Of a stretch of 64,000 nt of DNA, positions 57,341 through 64,000 are shown in pieces (within the stretch, counting starts at the first letter, position 1; each line of letters begins with the position of its first letter). A program made the translations under genes and the position numbers. The DNA comes from JBHIET01 sp046760785 (GTDB lineage Bacteria > Chloroflexota > Anaerolineae > B4-G1): positions 5,319-69,318 of the forward strand of contig JBHIET010000006.1 in the NCBI GenBank assembly GCA_046760785.1, given 5' to 3'. The notes under the pieces are model-generated. The model was not told where the DNA came from. It saw only the letters and a list, made by a program, of their open reading frames with translations, and ran no database searches.

Positions 57341-58798
57341 CTAAGGCCCGAGGATATAATTGATCTGGCCAGAAGGCGGCACAGGGGTCAGCAGATAGAC
57401 ATCTACCCAGCGGTACCAGAGGATCAAATTGTCGTCGTCGTACCCCAAGTCAATACGCCGCCCCTTGATCGCACCGCCGGTGTCACCGGCAATGCCGATG
57501 CCGTAGCCGGGCACGTAGACCTGGCTGCGCAAGTTGACCACCCGCGGATCTACGGCGACGATACCGTGCCTCATCTTCATACCCGTGGCCGTGCGTCCAT
57601 ACCAGGGACTCGTCCTGGGCGTGCCGGCGGTAGCGGCGGAGTAGGAGGTTGCCAACATGCGGATCACCCGCCAATACTCGATTGGGCCGGACGGGGTGTC
57701 GAGGGTACGGACGATGACCTTCGTTCCGTATCCCATGATTTTCGTCGTGGGTGGGACGGCGATGTATTCGTTCTCGACCGTCCGTGCGACCTCGTGACCG
57801 TCCTCGTAGCGCATGCGGATACGCCGTTCCAGGATGCCACGCGCCCCTTCTTGCAGTAATCGCTGATGGTCAATCTCCAGGTCCGGGTCGGGCTGCCACA
57901 CGGTCTCGAAGGGAATGGGCTCCTGCTCGATCAGGAAGCGCTCGCTGACCCGAACAACCCGGATCGTGGCGTCTTCGTCCGGGGATGCGTCGAGCGCGGG
58001 GATGGTATAGTCCTGACCGGTGAGGACGACGCCGACATCGGCCAGCACCCCGCCCACGCGCTCCCGGTGCGTGCGGGTGCGGAGCCTCCGCCCATCAACC
58101 TGTACCGTCACCGGTGTGGAGCGGTTAACGTAGACGTGCAGCCCCGCCGACATACGCTCACCCAGCCCCGGCTGGATGCCGTCGGCCAGATAGAGCGTCA
58201 GCCCAGCCCGACGCAATGCCTCCCCGACGGTGGCGGCAGTGGTATAGAGCGTCGTCGGCCGGCCGTCCTCGTGCAGCGTGAAGGGGATGGCGCGGTGAAT
58301 TATGATGCGGACAGGTTCAGGTTGGGTGACGATAAGGTTTCGCCGCGAGTTTCCAGCTGGCCGATTAACCGGCAGGAACTCTCCCTCGACCTCTACCTCA
58401 TCGTACGGCCCCAGCGACACCCTCGCCTCATACAGCACCTCCTCGACCGACGTGGCGTGGGTACGGAGCAGGAGGGTGTGCCCGTCGGCGCTGATAATCG
58501 CAGGACGGGCTCGTTGCACCTGCACAATCAACCCCGGTTCAAGTGGCGTGTCCAATGCAGGGGGGGTGACGCGGTCCTCTGGGTACAGGTTGAGGCCCAC
58601 GTCCATCAGCAGCGCGCCGACGGTATCCTGATGAGTGCGCAGTTGCTGTGGCTGACCGTCTATCACCAGGGTGACGGGCATCAGCGTCGTCTGGTAGCCG
58701 GCTGCCAGCGCAACGACGACGAACACCAGTGCCCCAAGAGCCTTGAGACCCCTTGACAAATGTGGCAGGGAGGATGGGACGGTCGCTGTCGTCTTCAT
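57341..58798 (-). CDS. YabE-like protein: DUF348 repeats, G5 and 3D domain
   Basis: A 485-residue exported wall protein with an N-terminal membrane segment (LKALGALVFVVVALAAGYQT). Three DUF348 ubiquitin-like repeats follow (VTLVIDGQPQQLRTHQDTVGALLMDVGL and two others), then a G5 domain (about 275-360, ending EYIAVPPTTKIMGYGTKVIVRT). The C-terminal 3D domain has its three Asp residues in GIVAVDPRVVN, GIAGDTGG and RIDLGYDD. 3D domains of this group act as lytic transglycosylase-like peptidoglycan enzymes. It is upstream of ksgA, as yabE is in Bacillus. A 20-bp-stem hairpin lies immediately upstream of its ribosome site and may affect translation. Confidence 0.93.
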   Translation of the reverse strand: MKTTATVPSSLPHLSRGLKALGALVFVVVALAAGYQTTLMPVTLVIDGQPQQLRTHQDTVGALLMDVGLNLYPEDRVTPPALDTPLEPGLIVQVQRARPAIISADGHTLLLRTHATSVEEVLYEARVSLGPYDEVEVEGEFLPVNRPAGNSRRNLIVTQPEPVRIIIHRAIPFTLHEDGRPTTLYTTAATVGEALRRAGLTLYLADGIQPGLGERMSAGLHVYVNRSTPVTVQVDGRRLRTRTHRERVGGVLADVGVVLTGQDYTIPALDASPDEDATIRVVRVSERFLIEQEPIPFETVWQPDPDLEIDHQRLLQEGARGILERRIRMRYEDGHEVARTVENEYIAVPPTTKIMGYGTKVIVRTLDTPSGPIEYWRVIRMLATSYSAATAGTPRTSPWYGRTATGMKMRHGIVAVDPRVVNLRSQVYVPGYGIGIAGDTGGAIKGRRIDLGYDDDNLILWYRWVDVYLLTPVPPSGQINYILGP

Positions 58799-58807
58799 AA
58801 GTCACCT

Positions 58808-58850
58808 TCCCTCCCTCTATCCCCCCCGTTGGGGGGGATAGAGGGAGGGA
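58808..58850. repeat. Perfect 20-bp G/C-run hairpin before the YabE-like gene
   Basis: CCCTCCCTCTATCCCCCCC and its exact complement GGGGGGGATAGAGGGAGGG flank a GTT loop (58809-58849), plus one more T-A pair. It covers the region just upstream of the ribosome site of the minus-strand gene. A related sequence lies inside glycerate kinase. Confidence 0.9.
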
Positions 58851-58904
58851 TGGTCGTGCACCCCCCGTCGAATCGCACCCCCCGGCTTACCGGGATCAAC
58901 CAGC

Positions 58905-59000
58905 TCCGACCAGGCACCCCTGCGGCGCCCAGGAAGGGCCCCTTACCGCTGCTTCCTCCCGGACCTGACGGATTCGGGGGTTCCTGCCGCGCAGGACCCA
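58905..59000 (-). ncRNA. ffs: Signal recognition particle RNA (small bacterial type)
   Basis: On the minus strand: GGTCCTGCGCGGCAGG, then GTCAGGTCCGGGAGGAAGCA followed by GCGGTAAGG, and CGCCGCAGGGGTGCC. The GTCAGGTCCGG and GGAAGCAGC internal-loop sequences are the universal SRP RNA domain IV that binds Ffh, and CCTGCG/CGCAGG closes the hairpin. The ends are estimated. It guides co-translational export; ffh is not in the window. Confidence 0.92.
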
Positions 59001-59188
59001 ATCTTCAACGCCGCTTGAACACGGCAGTTTCGAGTAGCCCGACCCTCGGGGGGGAGTTCGACCCCGCTATGGCGGGTTGCGGGTACAGGGCACCGCCAGC
59101 TCCCCGTCTAGCACGACCGACGTCATGCTACCGCAGGGAAGGTAAAATGTCAAACGGGCAATGAGCGGTCTATCGTGCGGAGGGCAAA

Positions 59189-59221
59189 AGCGCCCCGACG
59201 CTGAAGAGACGCCGGGGCGCT
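59189..59221 (-). terminator. Terminator of the FG-GAP protein gene
   Basis: AGCGCCCCG-A-CG pairs with CG-C-CGGGGCGCT around CTGAAGAGA; on the minus strand it is followed by TTTTG. It lies 36 bases after the stop. Confidence 0.8.
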
Positions 59222-59256
59222 GTGGCCGGCCCTGACATAGCGTGGTGGAGCAGCCG

Positions 59257-61875
59257 CTATGAATTGCGCAGCACCAACGGCAGATACACCTTGAACTGAT
59301 CCTGGTTCAGCCACACCTGATTGGCGTGATAGTAGTCATTCGCGACGAAGGCATCCAGGTCACCATCGCCGTCCACGTCCCCCAGGGCGACGGCCAGGCT
59401 CCAGTCCCTGCCAAAGGTGGGGGCGAGGGGGTGGGTGCTGAAGTGACCCGCCCCATCGTTCAGATAGACACTCTGGGGCCCATCGCTCCATTGGGCGACG
59501 ACGGCATCGAGGTCGCCGTCGCCATCCACGTCCCCCAGCGCGACATCATAGTTGGGTGTGGAGCCCCCTATGCTCTGGGTCACAGTGAAGGTCCCCGCTC
59601 CCTCGTTCAACCACACCTCGTTGGCCGCAGCGTAATTCGCGACGAAGGCGTCAAGGAGGCCGTCGTCGTTCAGATCTCCCAACGCCATGCCATAGCTAAA
59701 TGAAAAGGCACTGCCCATCGTTTGACTGATGAAGGTCCCTGTGCCATCGTTCAGCCACACTGTGTTGGGCCCAGTATTCTCCACTACAAACGCATCGAGG
59801 TCGCCGTCGCCTTCCGCATCTCCCAGCGCCACGGCCATGCCGTTTTCATCTCCCAGGTTCTGGCCGCTGTCAGTAAAGTGGGCCGACCCATCGTTCAGCC
59901 ACACCCTGTCGGCTCCGCTATTCGCCACGAACGCATCGAGGTCGCCGTCGCCATCTACATCCCCCAGCGCCACGCCCCAACTGCTTGCAGAGCCCGAACT
60001 CTGCGTCCACTCATTGGTAAAGGTGCCCATCCCATTGTTCAGCCACGCCTCGTTGGCTTGCATATACTTTGCGACGAAAGCGTCCAGATCGCCATCGCCG
60101 TCCAGGTCTCCCAGCGCCACATCACGGCTCTCTGAGGTGCCCAGGCTCTGCCCTTCGATGAACGTCCCTGTGCCATCGTTCAGCCACACCTTGTCACCTT
60201 CATAGTTCGCGGCGAACGCGTCGAGGGCACCGTCGGCGTTCAGGTCTCCCAGGGCCACGGCCACGGTGCTCGAGATACCCAGCGTCTGGCCGCTGTCGGT
60301 AAAGACACCGCTGCCGCCTTGCACGCCGACGCGGAACCGCCAGACGCAGGCGGTGCTCAGTATCCCGTTGGACACATCGGCCTCGACCAGCTCGCCGGCG
60401 TGGAAATCACCGGCGGGGTCGAACACGATGCTGCCAAAGCTAATGTCGCCCTCGAGACGACCCTGGAACCCGCCGTGCACGACAAAGGTCTGCGTGGTGA
60501 CGGCGCTCTGGTTCACCCCTCCGCTCAAGGTAACGACCACGTCGGTGTTGACGCCAGCGCTGTGAGTGTTAGGAGCCGGGGTGGTCGACTCTACCGCCAC
60601 CGGCTCCCCGTTCCGCCACACCCTGTTGGCTCCGTTGTTCCCCACAAAGGCATCGAGATCGCTATCGCCGTCCAGGTCTCCCAGTGCCACAGCCTTACTG
60701 TTTGCACTCCCCAGGCTCTGGCCGCTGTCGGTGAAAGTCCCCCCTCCATTGTTCAGGTACACTTTGTTGGCTTGACCCCAATTCGCGACGAAGGCATCCA
60801 GGTCGTCGTCGCCGTCCACGTCCCCCAGCGCCACAGCCTCACTGTTTGCACTCCCCAGGCTCTGGCCGCTGTCGGTGAAAGTCCCCCCTCCATTGTTCAG
60901 GTACACCTTGTTGGCCCTGCCCTCGGTATTCGCGACGAAAGCGTCCAGGTCGCCGTCGCCGTCCACGTCCCCCAGCGCCACGCCTCTGCCTTTTGAACTG
61001 AGACCCCCCAGGGTCTGGCCACTGTCTTGGAAGGCACCCGTCCCATCGTTCACCCAGACCTGGCTGGCTATATCAAACCTCGCGATGACGGCGTCCAGGT
61101 CCCCGTCGCCGTCCACGTCCCCCAGCGCCACGTCAGAGCTGTATCCACCACTCAGGGTCCAACCACTGTCGCTGAAGGCCCCCGTTCCATCGTTTAGCCA
61201 CACCCTGTCGTCTTGACCATAATTCCCGATGACGGCGTCCAGGTCCCCGTCGCCGTCCACGTCCCCCAGCGCCACGGCCACGCTGTATGCAAAGCCCGAA
61301 CTCTGAGTCCAGCCACTGCTAAAAGTCCCCGATCCACCATTCCGCCACACCTTGTTGGCCTGATCATAGTTCGCGACGAAGGCATCCAGGTCGCCGTCGC
61401 CGTCCAGGTCCCCCAGCGCCACGTCACGGCTGTCCGAACTGCCCAGGTCCTGGAATTCGGCGAACGTCCCTACTCCGTTGTTCCGCCACACCCTGTTGGC
61501 TTCACCGTTGTTCGCCACAAAGGCATCCAGGTCGCCGTCGCCGTCCAGGTCCCCTAGCGCCACGCCAAAGGTGTTAGAGATGGGCAGGGTCTGGCCGGTG
61601 TCGGTAAAGAGGCCGCTGCCGCCCAGGACGGCGGTCCGGAACTGCCAGATGGTAGAGGAGATGGGCCCGGTTCCATGCGCGAGGCGCAGCGTGCCAGTGG
61701 TAGCACTCATCTGCGCCAACAGGCCCGTCTGCATGGCTTCGTCGTAGGTGATAGACGCCGAGGTGGTCGGCGGAGCGGCCTGGCCGCTGAGCGCGAAAAG
61801 TCCCACAGCCAGGGTCAGCCCCAGGCCAAGGATCCACGCGGCGCCCAAGGTCAAGAAGACTGGTCTGATTTTCAT
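59257..61875 (-). CDS. Secreted FG-GAP/VCBS-repeat surface protein
   Basis: An 872-residue exported protein. The signal peptide is LGLGLTLAVGLFALSGQAA. Two blocks of FG-GAP/VCBS repeats are separated by an Ig-like (SbsA/Big_5) domain near residues 410-525. Each repeat of about 45-48 residues has VALGDxDGDGDLDAFVAN, an EF-hand-like calcium loop, followed by W/YLNDGTGxFxDSGQ. About 14 repeats suggest two beta-propellers. It ends FKVYLPLVLRNS, the same tail as the DUF11 protein. The ATG at 61875 is supported by AGGAGGAGG; the frame to 61935 is not used. It is probably an adhesive or structural surface protein. Confidence 0.88.
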   Translation of the reverse strand: MKIRPVFLTLGAAWILGLGLTLAVGLFALSGQAAPPTTSASITYDEAMQTGLLAQMSATTGTLRLAHGTGPISSTIWQFRTAVLGGSGLFTDTGQTLPISNTFGVALGDLDGDGDLDAFVANNGEANRVWRNNGVGTFAEFQDLGSSDSRDVALGDLDGDGDLDAFVANYDQANKVWRNGGSGTFSSGWTQSSGFAYSVAVALGDVDGDGDLDAVIGNYGQDDRVWLNDGTGAFSDSGWTLSGGYSSDVALGDVDGDGDLDAVIARFDIASQVWVNDGTGAFQDSGQTLGGLSSKGRGVALGDVDGDGDLDAFVANTEGRANKVYLNNGGGTFTDSGQSLGSANSEAVALGDVDGDDDLDAFVANWGQANKVYLNNGGGTFTDSGQSLGSANSKAVALGDLDGDSDLDAFVGNNGANRVWRNGEPVAVESTTPAPNTHSAGVNTDVVVTLSGGVNQSAVTTQTFVVHGGFQGRLEGDISFGSIVFDPAGDFHAGELVEADVSNGILSTACVWRFRVGVQGGSGVFTDSGQTLGISSTVAVALGDLNADGALDAFAANYEGDKVWLNDGTGTFIEGQSLGTSESRDVALGDLDGDGDLDAFVAKYMQANEAWLNNGMGTFTNEWTQSSGSASSWGVALGDVDGDGDLDAFVANSGADRVWLNDGSAHFTDSGQNLGDENGMAVALGDAEGDGDLDAFVVENTGPNTVWLNDGTGTFISQTMGSAFSFSYGMALGDLNDDGLLDAFVANYAAANEVWLNEGAGTFTVTQSIGGSTPNYDVALGDVDGDGDLDAVVAQWSDGPQSVYLNDGAGHFSTHPLAPTFGRDWSLAVALGDVDGDGDLDAFVANDYYHANQVWLNQDQFKVYLPLVLRNS
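60691..60915 (-). repeat. Recently duplicated FG-GAP repeat unit
   Basis: About 80 bases from 60691 recur 144 bp later (60835) with two mismatches; 144 bp is exactly one 48-residue repeat. It shows recent expansion in the propeller-coding region. Confidence 0.75.
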
Positions 61876-62100
61876 TTGCCTCCTCCTGAATACGAAGTGT
61901 GCTTCACTGCGTGGTGGGATTAGGTGTGATGCCATCCAAGGGCAGTTGACAAGAGGTCAACCTCACGCTTGTTTCTCGGTCTCTGGTTTGTTGGCGTGGG
62001 GGATGGTGAAGGACAGGGGGTGTTGCCGGGATGTAAGGGAGCTACCACCACGACGTTTCGATTATAGGCAAAATCTCGCAAAAAGCAAGGCTGACCGCCC

Positions 62101-62128
62101 TTGCCTGAGCGAGGTTATGTGATAGAAT
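62101..62128 (+). promoter_or_regulatory. Promoter of mutL
   Basis: TTGCCT (62101-62106), 16-bp spacer, TAGAAT (62123-62128), close to the ATG at 62146 with GGGAGG in between. Confidence 0.5.
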
Positions 62129-62145
62129 GAATGCGGGAGGTCTTG

Positions 62146-63900
62146 ATGCCCATTCGCGTGCTTTCGGAAGAGGTCGCCTCGCAGATCGCCGCTGGCGAGG
62201 TGGTGGAGCGCCCTGCGTCCGTGGTCAAGGAGCTGGTCGAGAACAGCATAGACGCTGGTGCCCGCGACATCCGGGTGGAGACGCGCGCTGGCGGCAAACA
62301 GTTCATCCGTGTGATTGACGACGGCTGTGGTGTACCAGCCGCCGATGTGGAACTGGCCTTTCACCGCCACTCGACCAGCAAACTGGCTACGGCAGACGAT
62401 CTGACGCGCATCACCACGCTGGGCTTCCGAGGTGAAGCGCTGGCCTCCATCGCCGCCGTCAGCCGGGTGACTTTCGTGACGCGGGCAGCCGAGGAGCCAG
62501 TGGGGACGCTGCTGCGGCTGGAAGGGGGGCGGGTGGTGACTCGCCAGGAGAGCGGGCGTCCGCCAGGAACGGCGGTGACGGTGGAGGATTTATTCTTCAA
62601 CGTCCCGGCTCGCCGCAAGTTTCTGCGCTCTGAGCGGACTGAGCGCAGGCACATTGACGGCTGGCTCACCCGCTATGCGATGGCCTACCCGGAGGTGCGC
62701 TTCACGTTGAGCCACGACGGACGGGTTGTCTTTCAGTCGCCCGGAAACGACCGCTTGCGCGACGTGCTGATCGCGGTCTACGGGCTGGAGGTCGGCGCTG
62801 CCGTCCTCGAGATCATGCCTGACGATCAGCATCCAGCATCCAGCATCCAGGTCACGGGCTTTGTCAGCCCTCCCTCACTGCATCGGGCCAATCGTGGTTA
62901 CATCACGCTCTTTGTCAACGGGCGCTGGGTGCAGGACGCACGTCTGAGTTACGCGATCATCCAGGCTTACCACACACTCCTTCCCACCGGGCGGTATCCG
63001 CTGGCAATGGTGATGGTGCGCCTGCCGCCGGAGGACGTGGACGTGAACGTGCACCCTGCCAAGGCGGAGGTGCGTTTCCGCGACGGCGACGCGGTGTTCC
63101 GGGCGGTGCAGAAGGCGGTGCGACGCACGCTGCTGGAGCGGTCGCCAGTGCCCATCGCCGCCCGTCCGCCGACTGCCTGGCCTGTGCCTCCGGTCCAGCA
63201 GCGAGAGGAAGGCCGTGAGCGACTGTCCGGATTGAGGCTGCGACCGGCCGGCGCGCAGTTGCGCCTCGAAACGGAGACGCCGGACGCGACAGCGCTTGCG
63301 GGTGCTTTCGCGCCACCGGTCGGGAGGCTCCCGCCGTTGCGGCTGGTGGGGCAACTGGGTGCGACCTACATCGTGGCCGAAGGGCCGGAGGGAATGTACC
63401 TGATTGACCAGCACGCCGCCCATGAACGAGTGCTCTTCGAGCGGTTGCTGGCACAGCGAGAACGGGCCGACGTGACTTCGCAGGCGCTGTTGGAGCCGCA
63501 GCCCGTGGAACTCTCACCCGAGGCGGCGGGAGTCTTGGAGGATCAACTGGGAGCGCTGGCAAGCCTGGGGTTCCAAGTGGAGCCTTTCGGCGGAATGACG
63601 GTGCTGGTGCGAGCGCTTCCGGCGCTTGTGGCGGAGGAGAACCCGCGCGAGATACTGGAGGACGTGGCGGCTGCGCTGCAGGTGGGTGACACGCCGTTGG
63701 CCACACGGGTGGAGGAGGCTGTGGCACGCCAGGTCTGCAAACGGGCCGCTATCAAGGCCGGGCGGGTGATGACACAGGCAGAGATGGAGGAACTGATCAG
63801 AGGGCTGGAGCAGTGCCTCAGCCCGCGTACCTGCCCCCACGGAAGGCCCACGATGATCCACCTGAGCGTGGAGCAACTAGCCCGCGAGTTCGGGCGGTAG
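62146..63900 (+). CDS. mutL: DNA mismatch repair protein MutL, endonuclease type
   Basis: A 584-residue mismatch-repair ATPase. The GHKL motifs are VVKELVENSIDAG, RVIDDGCGVP, LGFRGEALASIAAVS and GTAVTVEDLFFNVPARRKF. The C-terminal domain has DQHAAHERVLFE, the metal-binding endonuclease motif, and TCPHGRPTMIHL, so it should be a nicking MutL as in organisms without MutH. The ATG at 62146 follows GGGAGG; an ATG five codons earlier overlaps that site. A GCATCCA heptamer array at 62829-62850 inserts QHPASSIQ between the transducer strands (EIMPDD and VTGFVSPPS). No mutS is in the window. Confidence 0.95.
   Translation: MPIRVLSEEVASQIAAGEVVERPASVVKELVENSIDAGARDIRVETRAGGKQFIRVIDDGCGVPAADVELAFHRHSTSKLATADDLTRITTLGFRGEALASIAAVSRVTFVTRAAEEPVGTLLRLEGGRVVTRQESGRPPGTAVTVEDLFFNVPARRKFLRSERTERRHIDGWLTRYAMAYPEVRFTLSHDGRVVFQSPGNDRLRDVLIAVYGLEVGAAVLEIMPDDQHPASSIQVTGFVSPPSLHRANRGYITLFVNGRWVQDARLSYAIIQAYHTLLPTGRYPLAMVMVRLPPEDVDVNVHPAKAEVRFRDGDAVFRAVQKAVRRTLLERSPVPIAARPPTAWPVPPVQQREEGRERLSGLRLRPAGAQLRLETETPDATALAGAFAPPVGRLPPLRLVGQLGATYIVAEGPEGMYLIDQHAAHERVLFERLLAQRERADVTSQALLEPQPVELSPEAAGVLEDQLGALASLGFQVEPFGGMTVLVRALPALVAEENPREILEDVAAALQVGDTPLATRVEEAVARQVCKRAAIKAGRVMTQAEMEELIRGLEQCLSPRTCPHGRPTMIHLSVEQLAREFGR
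62829..62850 (+). repeat. Heptamer array GCATCCA x 3 inside mutL
   Basis: Three exact units and one extra base, encoding QHPASSIQ in the same phase as in glycerate kinase at 51729-51757. Confidence 0.9.
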
Positions 63901-64000
63901 AACGGCGGGTTGCAGGACAGCACGGGTAAGACACAGATTGACACGACTTAGCCTGTTTTTCGCACCCCTGGAAATCGTAACAGTGATTGTACAGATCATA

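Noticed and set aside
59330..61560. Regularly spaced repeats resembling a CRISPR or satellite
   Set aside because: They are the coding repeats of FG-GAP units with a period of about 140 bp and intact reading frame.

Overview
The window is GC-rich bacterial chromosome and most likely comes from Chloroflexota, probably an Anaerolineae-like lineage. This is inferred from the gene set and style: very long multi-GAF sensor kinases, secreted proteins with long Thr/Pro linkers, DUF11 and FG-GAP surface proteins ending in a YLPLV-type tail, a MecA_N-type penicillin-binding protein, LCP and LysM wall proteins. No 16S rRNA or other decisive marker is present.

Layout. 1-8610: two giant sensor histidine kinases (the first cut by the window edge) and a CheY/Rcp1-type response regulator. 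8850-10241: a CDF metal exporter. 10480-13325: maf and a class B-type penicillin-binding protein, coupled. 13361-16136 (minus): two small membrane proteins, a Nudix hydrolase, a small hypothetical and an alpha/beta hydrolase. 16747-23980: fmt, yebC, ruvC, ruvA, a membrane histidine kinase and a TIG-domain surface protein. 23994-34622 (minus): an envelope block with a DUF11 protein, an LCP ligase, a LysM protein and a histidine kinase that lacks its phospho-acceptor histidine. 35206-36496: a TPR membrane protein and a thioesterase. 37126-44863 (minus): atpA-atpG-atpD, then an amidohydrolase lipoprotein, atpC and mreB; atpB/E/F/H are absent. 45080-48097 (minus): an NDUFA9-like SDR, a VTT membrane protein and an MFS transporter. 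48664-49831: an ArsR-DsrE-TusA sulfur-transfer operon with an excellent promoter and operator. 50137-55300: a solute-binding lipoprotein, glycerate 2-kinase, an SDR and an LpxL-like acyltransferase. 55347-59000 (minus): SRP RNA, a YabE-like G5/3D protein, ksgA and a cohesin-LysM lipoprotein. 59257-61875 (minus): an FG-GAP surface protein. 62146-63900: mutL.

The most unusual feature is the repeat landscape. There are two MITE-like families. One has termini beginning GGTAGTC and two copies flanked by perfect 8-bp target duplications. The other has TTGACAATGTCA termini and two complete copies. Several copies sit in the atp region. A third kind of repeat, a palindromic GC-rich element, lies in intergenic DNA and also in frame inside fmt, glycerate kinase and probably the Nudix, SDR and VTT genes, resembling the Rickettsia palindromic elements. 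Heptanucleotide tandem repeats are likewise embedded in genes; the same GCATCCA array encodes QHPASSIQ in both glycerate kinase and MutL. No transposase for these elements is in the window; only a decayed IS110-type fragment was found.
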